From Pseudomonas grimontii (GTDB lineage: Bacteria; Pseudomonadota; Gammaproteobacteria; Pseudomonadales; Pseudomonadaceae), in assembly GCF_007858185.1 (NCBI RefSeq), contig NZ_VFES01000008.1, positions 204,619 through 268,618 on the forward strand: a stretch of DNA of 64,000 nt, given 5' to 3'. The first letter of the stretch is position 1; each line of letters opens with the position of its first letter. The translations under genes and the position numbers were made by a program. This document shows, piece by piece, positions 24,743 through 34,564 of this stretch. The notes under the pieces were generated by a model. The model was not told the origin of the DNA and ran no database searches. It worked only from the letters and a program-made list of their open reading frames with translations.

Positions 24743-25868
24743 GCAGGCGACTCCAGGTGTGCACGCTGCCATCGGCATCCACCGCGTGATAATCCGGGAA
24801 CTGTGCGCCGGTGGCACAGGCATGGTTGGGCAGGATGCGCAGCCGACTGCCGATGGGGAAACGCGTGACAAGCGCGTCACTGTTGGCCGCGCCCAGGGTG
24901 ACGATGCCGTGTTCCTGGTTGGCGCCGGTGACCTGCGCGCCGTCGATCCAGTCGCCCGCTTCGCTGCACACTTGGCCATAACCGAAGTCTTGGCGCTGGC
25001 GCTGGGTGCCACGGTCACGACTCATGGCCATCCAACCGGCGTCGGTGATGATCCAGCCTTTGTCCGGCTGATGACCGATCACGGTGGTCAGTACGCTCAG
25101 CGCCAACTCATCGGCCTGGCACACGCCGATGTTGCGCATGACCAGGTCGAAGAACACATACACACCTGCGCGTACTTCGGTGACGCCGTCCAGGTTCAGC
25201 GCCGAGAGGGCCGTGGGGGTGGAGCCGATACTGACTTCGGGGCACGCCAGCCCGGCTGCGCGGAGGGTGTCTGCGGCGCGTACGCAGAGCGCGCGCTCCT
25301 GTTCGGCCAGCGCTTGCAGGGGTTCCAGGCTGTCCAGCGCGTAACTCGAGCCGGCGTGGGTCATCACGCCGCGCAGGTGCAGGCCGCCGTCGCTTAGGAT
25401 GCGCGCGACGTCGATCAGTACCGGGTCCTGCGCGGCGAGGCCGGAGCGATGGCCGTCGCAGTCGATTTCGATCCACACGTCGAGGCGTTCGTCATGCTGC
25501 TGTGCGAACGCGACCATGGCCTCGGCGCCTGAGACGCTGTCGGTGAGCAGGCTGAGATTGCAGCCTTTGCGCCGCAGGGCCAGGGCCTGGGGCAGTTTGC
25601 CCGGGGCGATGGCCACGGCGTAGAACACATCGCGGATACCTGCGGCGAAACAATGCTCGGCTTCCTTGAGGGTGGAAACCGTCACACCGCTGGCCCCTGC
25701 GGCGATCTGGGCCTGGATCACCGGCAGGCACTTGCTGGTTTTGATATGCGGGCGCAAACGCACGCCCAGGCTGCTCATGCGTTGTTGCATACGCTGGATA
25801 TTACGCTGCATCTGCGGGATGTCGACGAGCGCGGCGGGCGTGTCGAGGGAAGCAATCGGCGTGGACAT
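24732..25868 (-). CDS. DSD1-type PLP enzyme (D-threonine aldolase / D-serine or 3-hydroxy-D-aspartate dehydratase family)
   Basis: The start at 25868 (MSTPIASLDTPAALVDI) gives 378 residues; a longer in-frame start 33 bases upstream is possible. The fold-type III PLP lysine is Lys43 in RPHIKTSK. The C-terminus has PNHACATG, so the metal site would be His349-x-Cys351. His-x-Cys is typical of eukaryotic-type D-serine dehydratases, while D-threonine aldolases usually have His-x-Asp. The reaction could be aldol cleavage or dehydration of a beta-hydroxy-D-amino acid, with the His-x-Cys pair favouring dehydration. It is divergent from a LysR regulator. Confidence 0.83.
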   Translation of the reverse strand: MSTPIASLDTPAALVDIPQMQRNIQRMQQRMSSLGVRLRPHIKTSKCLPVIQAQIAAGASGVTVSTLKEAEHCFAAGIRDVFYAVAIAPGKLPQALALRRKGCNLSLLTDSVSGAEAMVAFAQQHDERLDVWIEIDCDGHRSGLAAQDPVLIDVARILSDGGLHLRGVMTHAGSSYALDSLEPLQALAEQERALCVRAADTLRAAGLACPEVSIGSTPTALSALNLDGVTEVRAGVYVFFDLVMRNIGVCQADELALSVLTTVIGHQPDKGWIITDAGWMAMSRDRGTQRQRQDFGYGQVCSEAGDWIDGAQVTGANQEHGIVTLGAANSDALVTRFPIGSRLRILPNHACATGAQFPDYHAVDADGSVHTWSRLHGW

Positions 25869-25963
25869 GGCGGAGCTCGCGTGGCTGGGTACAGGCTGCA
25901 CTCTACTCAGCCGTTGTTAACGTGTGGTTCAATCAGTGTTCATCAATCATTAAGTAAAATTGA

Positions 25964-26848
25964 ATGATTTCCATCGAAGACCTGCGGCTGGCGGTGACCC
26001 TGGCCCGCTCCGAATCGCTGAGCGCCGCCGCCCGAACACTGAATGTCTCGCCGCCGGCGCTGTCCATGCGCCTGCGCAAGTTAGAGACGCTGCTGGGGCT
26101 GACCCTGGCCAATCGCGACGCTCGACGCCTTAGCCTGACGGCGGATGGCGAGCGGTTCTCGCGGGAAAGCGCGCTGTTGCTGGAACAGTTGGAAGCGCTG
26201 CCGGAGTCGTTCCGGCAACAGGACGATACCCTGGTGGGCACCTTGAGGTTGGCGGCGCCGTTTGGCTATGGTCGCCAGCGCATCGCACCGCTGCTGGCGC
26301 GGTTTGCCAAACTGCACCCGCAGCTGCGCCTGCACCTGGATTTGCGCGAGACGCCCTGGCCCGATCGCCATGACAGCGATGCGGTGATTCACATCGGGCA
26401 TCTGAATGACAGCCTGTGGACCGCGCGGCCACTGACGCCAAACGAGCGCTGGTTGTGCGCCAGCCCGGCCTATCTGCATGCCCACGGCGTGCCGTCTTCG
26501 CCGGACGAACTGGCGTCCCATCGTTGCATTTGCATTCGCGAAAATGATGAAGACGTCACCCTGTGGCACCTGCGCAAAGGCCAGGGCCGCAAGACGCTGC
26601 GTGTGGAGCCTGCGTTGTTGAGCAACGATGGCAGCGTTGCTCGGCGCTGGGCCGAGCAAGGCTTGGGGTTGGTGCTGCGTTCGCAGTGGGACGTGAGTGA
26701 CGCCGTGGCCAGCGGCAGCCTGGTGCGCGTGTTGGCGGACTGGAGCTTTGACAGCGCGCCGATCCTCCTGCTGGTGCCGTCGCGCAAACTGCGCAGCCCG
26801 CGCGTACAGGCGTTGGTGGCGTTTCTGGAAGAGGCGTTGAAGGCCTGA
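25964..26848 (+). CDS. LysR-family transcriptional regulator
   Basis: A 294-residue regulator with an N-terminal winged helix-turn-helix (MISIEDLRLAVTLARSESLS, AARTLNVSPPALSMRLRKLE) and a C-terminal effector domain. It is transcribed away from the DSD1-type gene with 95 bp between the starts, the usual layout for a LysR regulator and its target. The likely target is the DSD1-RidA-FAD oxidoreductase-aldehyde dehydrogenase set on the minus strand. No strong ribosome site is visible before its ATG. It ends one base before the convergent cupin gene. Confidence 0.9.
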   Translation: MISIEDLRLAVTLARSESLSAAARTLNVSPPALSMRLRKLETLLGLTLANRDARRLSLTADGERFSRESALLLEQLEALPESFRQQDDTLVGTLRLAAPFGYGRQRIAPLLARFAKLHPQLRLHLDLRETPWPDRHDSDAVIHIGHLNDSLWTARPLTPNERWLCASPAYLHAHGVPSSPDELASHRCICIRENDEDVTLWHLRKGQGRKTLRVEPALLSNDGSVARRWAEQGLGLVLRSQWDVSDAVASGSLVRVLADWSFDSAPILLLVPSRKLRSPRVQALVAFLEEALKA

Positions 26849-26849
26849 G

Positions 26850-27563
26850 TTATTTCACCGCGTAGACCTTGCGCACGTACACCGTGCTGGTCCAGGCGCA
26901 CGGCGCGCCCTTGGCCACGAATACTGTGTCCCCGCTGTTCACCGTGACCTCGCCACCCTCGTTGTCCTGCAGGGTGACGCTGCCTTCGAGCAGGTGCATC
27001 AACTCATGCAGTTTGTGCGGGCGGCCGTGACGGGCGTAGGGCGTCGAGTCCCAGATGCCGACGCGCAGCTCGGTGATCGCATCGTCGAACAGGTTGAGCG
27101 CGCGGCACTGCGGGGTTGGGCCGATCAGGATCTGGGGCTCCGGCGCGGCGGAGGGGTTGAGCAGGGTGTGCGGGGCGAGCAGGGTCAGGCCTGGGCAGGC
27201 GGGCGCATCGGCCTGGTCGACCGCGCAGAATGCCCATTCGCTGCCTGCACTGGCCTGCACTGTTAGGCGTGTACCCAGGCCGATCACGGCGCTGCTGCCG
27301 ACACCCAGTTCCAGTGTCTGTTCTGCGCTGCTGAGCAGCACATGGCCGGCGTGCACCACCAGGGTTTCGCTGTGGGGGAAGTCTTCGATCACGCTTTCGC
27401 CGCTGAACGGTACAAGCCCTGCGGACACGCCATCGTCACCCATCCAGGCGAGTTGGCGGTTGTCGCCGAACGGGTCCAGCGCGCTGAGTGCGCCGCTGTT
27501 GAAAGACGTGGCAACGCGGCTGCCGTCGGCGCGTGCCAACAGCAGGATACGGGGAGATGACAT
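26850..27563 (-). CDS. Bicupin-like protein
   Basis: A 237-residue protein with two cupin-like halves. The C-terminal half has HKLHELMHLLEGSVTLQDNEG and VNSGDTVFVAKGAPCAW, a typical cupin with His and Glu metal ligands. The N-terminal half (SVIEDFPHSETLVVHAGHVL) is a weaker cupin. It may bind a small carboxylate or amine as a sensor or act as an isomerase. It lies between the LysR gene and a GNAT gene, 22 bp from the latter's stop, so it is probably the second gene of the unit downstream of GNAT transcription from the right, or an independent one. The reaction is unknown. Confidence 0.65.
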   Translation of the reverse strand: MSSPRILLLARADGSRVATSFNSGALSALDPFGDNRQLAWMGDDGVSAGLVPFSGESVIEDFPHSETLVVHAGHVLLSSAEQTLELGVGSSAVIGLGTRLTVQASAGSEWAFCAVDQADAPACPGLTLLAPHTLLNPSAAPEPQILIGPTPQCRALNLFDDAITELRVGIWDSTPYARHGRPHKLHELMHLLEGSVTLQDNEGGEVTVNSGDTVFVAKGAPCAWTSTVYVRKVYAVK

Positions 27564-27585
27564 GGGGAGTGCTCCGGGAGGAAAG

Positions 27586-28437
27586 TCAGCCGATCGCCTG
27601 GGTGATCAGGGCAAAGGGATGGACGCCTTGGCTGGCCTGGGGTGGGGTGCCCAAGGCCATCTGCGCGACGGTGTCGATGTTCTTCAGGCCGGCCTGTTCG
27701 AGCCAGTCGCTGAGGCCACAGACGACGGGAATGTCGATGCGCACGAAGGTGTCCGGCACCTGGGCCAGCAAGGTGGCGATCAGGTGCTTGGCCTGCTCGA
27801 TATTTTCCGCCACCACCGGGCCGATGCAGCGCCCCCGACCAAACGGCCGCAGCAGGGCGAAGCCGCGTAGCCGGCCGTCACGCTCGATACCCACGGCGTG
27901 CTCCACCTGCAGATCGCGCAGCACCTCGCGGCGGTCCAGGCCGCTGGCGGCTTTAGCCAGCGCGAGCAGGCTGGCGTGGTCACCGGGGTTAAGCGCACGG
28001 CAGGTTTCGCCGTCAGCCAGCGCCGGCAGGGCGGGCACCGACGCCTGGCCCTGATGTTGCTGCACGCGCCCGAACTCAACGAACCCCTGGCTTGCATACA
28101 GCGGCGCGCCGGCGAGGGTGGCATTGAGCACCGGCGTGCGCGTGCCGCAAGCGGCGAGGGCCTTTTCCATCAAGCGCCGGCCGATGCCTTGGCCCTGGTA
28201 GTCATTGCTGACGATCACCAGGCCGATGGTGGCGTAATCGCCCTGGGGGCAGGTGAAGGCGCTGCCGATCAGCCGCTCGCCATCCATGACCACGAAGCCG
28301 TCGCTGACCCGTTGCAGCATTGCCCAGTCTTCCAGGCGGTGGGGCCATTTGAGTTGCACCGACAAGGCGTGGGCGGCCGGCAGGTCGGCCACGGTCATTG
28401 GGCGGTAGGTGTAAGCGGGGTGTGGCAGGGCGGACAT
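27586..28437 (-). CDS. GNAT family N-acetyltransferase, two-domain
   Basis: The start at 28437 (MSALPHPAYTYRPMTVADLP) follows GGAGG at about 28443-28447. The 283-residue protein has an N-terminal GNAT domain with the acetyl-CoA loop (VSNDYQGQGIGRRLMEKALA) and a C-terminal domain of the Acetyltransf_18 type (about residues 140-283). Proteins of this build acetylate amines or amino acids. It is the first gene of a short minus-strand unit with the cupin gene. The substrate is not known. Confidence 0.83.
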   Translation of the reverse strand: MSALPHPAYTYRPMTVADLPAAHALSVQLKWPHRLEDWAMLQRVSDGFVVMDGERLIGSAFTCPQGDYATIGLVIVSNDYQGQGIGRRLMEKALAACGTRTPVLNATLAGAPLYASQGFVEFGRVQQHQGQASVPALPALADGETCRALNPGDHASLLALAKAASGLDRREVLRDLQVEHAVGIERDGRLRGFALLRPFGRGRCIGPVVAENIEQAKHLIATLLAQVPDTFVRIDIPVVCGLSDWLEQAGLKNIDTVAQMALGTPPQASQGVHPFALITQAIG

Positions 28438-28655
28438 GGCGAGCCTCCGTAGAGCGTTGTGTTGTGTCGCGTCAGGGTGCTTGTATCCCACCTGGGTTGA
28501 GGGCTGGCAAGGGGGGCGGGAATATTCGGTAGATTCCTCGTGGTGTGCGGGGCGAGACCACAGTTACTACTTAATTGGGGTTGGGGGGCAGCAGCAAATG
28601 CCATGGGGTTGGCGTTGGAGCTGACTGGAGTAGGGCGGGTGTACTCGGTTAAAAA

Positions 28656-28790
28656 TGTGGGAGGGGGCTTGCTCCCGATGAGGCCGTGTCAGTGGATACA
28701 TCTGTAGCTGACCCACTGCCATCGGGGCATAAGTACCTACACAATTTTTTTCAGTGGGCTGTGGCGAGGGAGCTTGCTTCCGTGGCGGCC
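28656..28790. repeat. Two REPs of different subtype
   Basis: 28656-28682 is the GTGGGAGGGGGCTTGCTCCC subtype and 28760-28790 the GTGGCGAGGGAGCTTGCTTC subtype, both in plus orientation. Between them lies CATCGGGGCATAAGTACCTA, a variant of the motif that flanks the composite elements elsewhere in the window. Confidence 0.75.
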
Positions 28791-28817
28791 TTCGGGACGA
28801 CCGCTTTTTTTGGGGGG

Positions 28818-29550
<733 letters not shown>

Positions 29551-29578
29551 GTCAAACCCAACGACATGGTCGGCCCAA

Positions 29579-29609
29579 AGGCCGCCACGGAACCAAGCCC
29601 CCTCCCACA
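29579..29609 (-). repeat. REP remnant
   Basis: Read on the minus strand it is GTGGGAGGGGGCTTGGTTCC followed by GTGGCGGC, a decayed REP just outside the right end of the large palindrome. Confidence 0.6.
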
Positions 29610-29894
29610 ATTCAACCAGCCACACTTTCTGCCGCCCCCACCCCCGTGCTTAAGCCTCTCCACCCCCCAAAGCCCCCTAAAAGCGCACAAACACTGGCCC
29701 TGCCCAAGCCTGGCGCGTACCGCAAAGTCTGCTGAGCCCGGCCACCAAAACGGTGGTTTGTATTGAGCGCAGGTCGTTTTAGACGGCATATGCTGATTTC
29801 ACAGTGGTGTAATGAACCTGTGCTGCAACGAGGCCGACGCGCCGCCAGGGCAGCGAACGCTTGTCACACTCAACGAACTCCAGGACCGCACTCA

Positions 29895-30563
29895 ATGAGC
29901 TTTCTTCGTCCCAAATTCATTACGTTCGACTGCTACGGTACGCTGACCAACTTCCATATGGGCACCATGACCCGCGAGCTGTTCGCCGATCGCATCAAGC
30001 CTGAGCAAATGGACCAGTTCGTCAAAGACTTCTCGGCCTACCGCCTCGACCAGGTCATGGGCGACTGGCGCCCGTACGATGAAATCCTCAAGACCGCCCT
30101 GGCCCGTACCTGCAAACGCTGGGGTATCGACTATCGCGAGGAAGGCCAGCTGTATTACGACGCCGTGCCGACCTGGGGCCCTCATGCAGACGTGCCGGCG
30201 GGTCTGTCGAAGATTGCCGACAAGATTCCCCTGGTGATCTTCTCCAATGCCAGCGACAGCCAGATCATGTCCAACGTCGACAAGCTCGGCGCGCCGTTCC
30301 ACAAGGTGTTCACCGCTGAGCAGGCCCAGGCCTACAAGCCGCGCCTGGCCGCGTTCGAGTTCATGCTCGACAACCTCGGTTGCGGCCCGGAAGACATCTT
30401 GCATGTGTCTTCCAGCTTCCGTTACGACCTGATGCCGGCCCATGACATGAAGATCAAAAACAAGGCCTTCGTTGCCCGTGGCCACGAAGTGCCGGCCAAC
30501 GCGTTCTACGGTTACCAGCAGATCACCGATATCGGTGGGCTGCCGGCGCTGGTCGGTCTGTAA
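29895..30563 (+). CDS. HAD-superfamily hydrolase, haloacid dehalogenase type II
   Basis: The ATG at 29895 follows AGGA with proper spacing. The 222-residue protein has the HAD motifs: nucleophile Asp12 in FITFDCYGTLT, motif II VIFSNASDS, motif III lysine in AYKPRLAAFEF, and motif IV VSSSFRYDLMPAHDM. This is the L-2-haloacid dehalogenase (type II) subgroup, although many relatives in amino acid catabolic operons may act on other substrates. It starts a long plus-strand run of catabolic genes; the FAD oxidoreductase gene follows after 23 bp. Confidence 0.85.
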   Translation: MSFLRPKFITFDCYGTLTNFHMGTMTRELFADRIKPEQMDQFVKDFSAYRLDQVMGDWRPYDEILKTALARTCKRWGIDYREEGQLYYDAVPTWGPHADVPAGLSKIADKIPLVIFSNASDSQIMSNVDKLGAPFHKVFTAEQAQAYKPRLAAFEFMLDNLGCGPEDILHVSSSFRYDLMPAHDMKIKNKAFVARGHEVPANAFYGYQQITDIGGLPALVGL

Positions 30564-30586
30564 CCGCACACCTCTGAGGGTAAGAC

Positions 30587-31861
30587 ATGGGCAGTGAATC
30601 CTATTGGCTCGACACCGCACCGGCGTTTACCGGTGCCCAGCTGGGCGGCTTGCCCAAGCAGGTCGATGTGGCTGTGGTCGGCGCTGGGTTCACCGGCCTG
30701 GCGGCAGCACGGGCGTTGGCGCTCAAGGGCGCCAGCGTGGTGGTGCTCGACGCCGGGCGGGTGATCGGTGAGGCCTCGGGGCGCAACGGTGGGCAGTGCA
30801 ACACCGGGGTCGCCCAGGATTACGCCGGGTTGCACGCCAGCCTCGGTGCCGCCAAGGCGCGCGCCTATTACCAGGCCTATGAAAGTGCGGTGCAGACGGT
30901 GGTGTCACTGGTTGAGCAGGAAGGGATCGCCTGCGACCTGGTGCGCAACGGCAAGCTCAAGCTGGCGGCCAAGCCGATGCACTACGAAGGCCTGGCCCGC
31001 ACCTGCGAGCTGATCCGCCAGGAGGTGGATGCCGATGTCGAGTTGCTCAGCGCCGAGCAGACCCACGCGGAAGTCAATTCGGCGCAGTTTCATGGCGGCC
31101 TGCTGCAACGCAACGGCGTGCAGATGCATGTCGGCCGCTTCGGTGTCGGCTTGGCCGAAGCGGCGGCGCGGCGTGGCGCGATGATTTACGAGCACACCCA
31201 GGTCAAGGATTGGAAGGCCCAGGCCGGCGGCTATCAGGTCAACACCGCCAAGGGTTCACTGCATGCCGGGCAAGTCCTGCTGGCCACCGGTGCCTGCCAG
31301 CATGGCGACCTCGGCTGGTACCGCCGGCGCATTGTGCCGGTGGGCAGTTTTGTCATCGCCACCGAAGTCTTGCCTCAGACGCTGATCGACCAGTTGCTGC
31401 CGCAACATCGGGCCTATGTGACCAGCCGCATGATCGGCAACTACTTTCGCCTGACCCCGGACAACCGCCTGCTGTTTGGCGGGCGTGCGCGGTTTGCCAT
31501 GTCCGACAGCGTTTCCGACGCCAAGAGCGGCAAGGTGCTGCAAGCGGCGATGCTGAACATGTTTCCGCAGTTGGCGCACGTGAAGATCGACTACTGCTGG
31601 GGCGGCCTGGTGGACATGACGTCCGACCGCCTGCCCCGCGCCGGCCAGCATGGCGGGGTGTTCCACTCCATGGGCTACAGCGGCCATGGCGTGCAGATGT
31701 CGGTGCACATGGGCCAGGTGATGGCCGAGGTCATGGCCGGCAATACCGCGGCCAACCCCTGGCGCGAATTGGAATGGCCGGCGATCCCCGGGCATTTCGG
31801 CAAGCCGTGGTTCCTGCCGTCCGTGGGGGCTTACTACCGCTTCCAGGACTATTTGCACTGA
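30587..31861 (+). CDS. FAD-dependent amine oxidoreductase (PuuB/OrdL-like)
   Basis: A 424-residue flavoprotein starting GSESYWLDTAPAFTG, with the FAD fingerprint VGAGFTGLAAARALALKGA (Gly32-x-Gly34-xx-Gly37) and DAGRVIGEASGRNGGQCNTG. The C-terminal region has DRLPRAGQHGGVFHSMGYSGHG. These features match the gamma-glutamylputrescine oxidase family, which oxidises amines or N-substituted amino acids to aldehydes. GAGGG precedes the start. It lies in an operon with an importer and GABA-type enzymes, so a substrate whose oxidation leads to a semialdehyde is plausible. Confidence 0.88.
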   Translation: MGSESYWLDTAPAFTGAQLGGLPKQVDVAVVGAGFTGLAAARALALKGASVVVLDAGRVIGEASGRNGGQCNTGVAQDYAGLHASLGAAKARAYYQAYESAVQTVVSLVEQEGIACDLVRNGKLKLAAKPMHYEGLARTCELIRQEVDADVELLSAEQTHAEVNSAQFHGGLLQRNGVQMHVGRFGVGLAEAAARRGAMIYEHTQVKDWKAQAGGYQVNTAKGSLHAGQVLLATGACQHGDLGWYRRRIVPVGSFVIATEVLPQTLIDQLLPQHRAYVTSRMIGNYFRLTPDNRLLFGGRARFAMSDSVSDAKSGKVLQAAMLNMFPQLAHVKIDYCWGGLVDMTSDRLPRAGQHGGVFHSMGYSGHGVQMSVHMGQVMAEVMAGNTAANPWRELEWPAIPGHFGKPWFLPSVGAYYRFQDYLH

Positions 31862-31956
31862 GTTGCCGTTGTTGCGTCACCGTCGTTTGTGTTTCCAGGA
31901 CGCTCCGGACATCCGTGAGCACTCGATTCTTCCGATTATCGACAGGTAGCCTTGCT

Positions 31957-33594
31957 ATGACTGACAACAAAAACACCCCCGAACTCATCTCCGGCCAGGA
32001 CAGCCTGCGGGTGTTCGAAAGTCTCAACCGTGGCATGTCGCGCCGCCACGCCCTGCAAATGCTGGGCGTGGCCGGTGTCGCCGCCGCCGGTGCCGGCAGC
32101 CTGTTCGGCGCCGCCGGCCAGCTGTTCGCCGACGAGGCCGCCGTGGCCGGCAAAGGCAAGCCAGGCGGCAAGATCCGCGTGGCCGGCATGTCCAGCTCCA
32201 CCGCCGATACCCTCGATCCGGCCAAGGGCGCACTGTCCACCGACTATGTGCGTCACTACATGTTCTACAACGGCCTGACCCGCTTCGATAAGCACCTGGT
32301 GCCGCAACTGGAGCTGGCCGAGCGTATCGACAACACCGACGCCACCGTCTGGACCATCACCCTGCGCAAGGACGTGACCTTCCACAATGGCAAGGCCCTG
32401 ACGGCCGCCGACGTGGTGTTCTCCCTGAACCGCCACAAAGACCCGCTGACCGGTTCCAAGGTCATGCCGTTGATGGAGCAGTTCGCCGAGATCAAGGCCA
32501 GCGGGCCGAGCGAAGTGCAGATCCGCCTCAGCGCGGCCAACGCCGAGTTGCCGTCGATCCTCGCGGTGTCGCACCTGTTGATCGTCCCCGAGGGCACCAG
32601 CGACTTCAGCAAAGGCATCGGCACCGGGCCGTTCACCGTGGGCGAGTTCAAGCCTGGCGTGCGTTCGATTGCGGTGCGCAACAAGAACTACTGGAAACCG
32701 GGCCTGCCGTACCTCGACGAGATCGAGTTCATCGCGATTGCCGACGAGCCATCGCGGGTCAATGCGCTGCTGTCGGGCGATGTGCACATGATCAACGAGG
32801 TCAACCCGCGCTCCACCACGCGCATCAAGGCCAGCGCCAAGCATCGCGTCGTCGACGCGCCGTCGGGCAACTACACTGACTTGATCATTCGCCAGGACCA
32901 ACTGCCCGGCAAAAGCCCGGAATTCACCCAGGCCATGAAGCTGCTGCTCGACCGTGAACAGGTCAAGTCCGCAGTATTCCGTGGCTTTGCGGTGGTGGGC
33001 AACGACCACCCGATCGCGCCGGGTTCGCGCTACTTCAACACCGACTTGCCGCAGACGGTCTACGACCCGGAAAAAGCCAAGTTCCTGCTGAAGAAAGCCG
33101 GCATGGAAAGCATCACCATGCCCGTGATGGCCTCGCCTGCCGCCACCGGTTCGGTGGACATCGCCGTGCTGTTGCAGCAATCGGCCAAACAGGCCGGGCT
33201 CAAGCTCGACGTGAACCGCCTGCCGAGCGACGGCTACTGGTCCAACCACTGGATGAAGCACCCGCTGAGCTTCGGCAACATCAACCCACGGCCGAATGCC
33301 GACGTAATGTTCTCGCAGTTCTTCCAGTCCAAGGCGCCGTGGAACGAGTCCGGCTGGCAGAACGAGCAGTTCGACCAGTTGCTGATGCTGGCCCGTGGCG
33401 AAACCGACGACGCCAAGCGCGCCAAGATGTATGGCGACATGCAGACCCTGGTGCACGACCACTGCGGCATCGGCGTGCCGGTGTTCATCAGCAATATCGA
33501 TGGCGTTGACCAACGCATCAAAGGCTACGACAGCAACCCACTGGGCGGTTTCATGGGCTACATGTTTGCCGAGCAGGTGTGGTTGGACGCTTGA
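31957..33594 (+). CDS. Dipeptide/opine-type ABC transporter substrate-binding protein, Tat-exported
   Basis: A 545-residue SBP_bac_5 protein. Its N-terminus carries a twin-arginine signal (MSRRHALQMLGVAGVAAAGA, Arg29-Arg30), so export is probably via Tat rather than Sec. The core shows LDPAKGALSTDYVRHYMFYN, ERIDNTDATVWTITLRKDV, FHNGKALTAADVVFSLNR and GTGPFTVGEFKPG. The family binds di-/oligopeptides, nickel chelates or opines. It is followed directly by two permeases and a fused ATPase. The 95-bp gap before it may contain an internal promoter. Confidence 0.9.
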   Translation: MTDNKNTPELISGQDSLRVFESLNRGMSRRHALQMLGVAGVAAAGAGSLFGAAGQLFADEAAVAGKGKPGGKIRVAGMSSSTADTLDPAKGALSTDYVRHYMFYNGLTRFDKHLVPQLELAERIDNTDATVWTITLRKDVTFHNGKALTAADVVFSLNRHKDPLTGSKVMPLMEQFAEIKASGPSEVQIRLSAANAELPSILAVSHLLIVPEGTSDFSKGIGTGPFTVGEFKPGVRSIAVRNKNYWKPGLPYLDEIEFIAIADEPSRVNALLSGDVHMINEVNPRSTTRIKASAKHRVVDAPSGNYTDLIIRQDQLPGKSPEFTQAMKLLLDREQVKSAVFRGFAVVGNDHPIAPGSRYFNTDLPQTVYDPEKAKFLLKKAGMESITMPVMASPAATGSVDIAVLLQQSAKQAGLKLDVNRLPSDGYWSNHWMKHPLSFGNINPRPNADVMFSQFFQSKAPWNESGWQNEQFDQLLMLARGETDDAKRAKMYGDMQTLVHDHCGIGVPVFISNIDGVDQRIKGYDSNPLGGFMGYMFAEQVWLDA

Positions 33595-33607
33595 GGAGGG
33601 TCGTGGG

Positions 33608-34564
33608 ATGAATAGCAATACACTGTGGTTGATCGGCCGGCGCTTCGGCGCCGGGGCCTTGACCTTGTTGATCGTGTCCATGGTCGTGTTCGCGATCACG
33701 GCGGTACTGCCGGGGGACGCGGCGCAACAATCCCTGGGCCAGTTCGCGACCCCTGAACAGGTGGCGGCCCTGCGCCTGAAACTGGGGTTGGACCAGCCCG
33801 GTGTGTTGCGTTACCTGCACTGGTTGATGAGCCTGCTCACCGGCGACATGGGCGTGTCGGTCTCCAACGCCATGCCGGTCGGTGAGCTGATGGCGGGCCG
33901 GGTGCCCAACACCCTGATGCTGGCCGGCGCCACGGCGCTGGTCTCGGTGCCGGTGGCGCTGGTACTCGGTATCGGCTCGGCGATGGGCCGGGGCGGGCGC
34001 ATCGACAGCTGCCTGAGCTTCGTCACCCTGGCGATGGTCGCGGTGCCGGAATTTCTGGTGGCGACCCTGGCGGTGCTGATTTTCGCGGTCAACCTCGGTT
34101 GGTTGTCGGCCCTCTCGTATGCCAGCGACATCAGCTCACCGCTGCAATTTCTGCGCACCTATGCCTTGCCGGTGATGACGCTGTGCTGCGTGATTGTCGC
34201 GCAAATGGCGCGCATGACCCGCGCCGCCGTGATCGACCAGCTCGACAGCCCCTACGTGGAAATGGCTCGCCTCAAAGGCGTCAGCCCGATCCGCATCGTG
34301 CTGCGCCATGCCTTGCCCAATGCGATCGGGCCGATTGCCAACGCCATCGCCCTGAGCCTGTCGTACCTGTTGGGCGGCGTGGTGATTGTCGAAACCATCT
34401 TCAACTACCCCGGCATTGCCAGCTTGATGGTCGATGCCGTGACCAACCGCGACATGGCGCTGGTGCAGGCGTGCACCATGTTGTTCTGCGCGGCCTACCT
34501 GGGCCTGGTGCTGCTCGCCGACCTGTGCGCGATCCTGTCCAATCCGAGGCTGAGAAACCAATGA
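33608..34564 (+). CDS. Dipeptide-type ABC transporter permease (DppB-like)
   Basis: The start at 33608 (MNSNTLWLIGRRFGAGALTL) follows GAGGAGGG. The 318-residue permease has a first helix with LIVSMVVFAITAVLPGD, the usual DppB N-terminal region, further helices, and the EAA loop (PYVEMARLKGVSPIRIVLRH, ALPNAIGPI). It should pair with the DppC-like protein encoded next to form the inner-membrane channel. The two genes overlap by 4 bases (ATGA). Confidence 0.92.
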   Translation: MNSNTLWLIGRRFGAGALTLLIVSMVVFAITAVLPGDAAQQSLGQFATPEQVAALRLKLGLDQPGVLRYLHWLMSLLTGDMGVSVSNAMPVGELMAGRVPNTLMLAGATALVSVPVALVLGIGSAMGRGGRIDSCLSFVTLAMVAVPEFLVATLAVLIFAVNLGWLSALSYASDISSPLQFLRTYALPVMTLCCVIVAQMARMTRAAVIDQLDSPYVEMARLKGVSPIRIVLRHALPNAIGPIANAIALSLSYLLGGVVIVETIFNYPGIASLMVDAVTNRDMALVQACTMLFCAAYLGLVLLADLCAILSNPRLRNQ

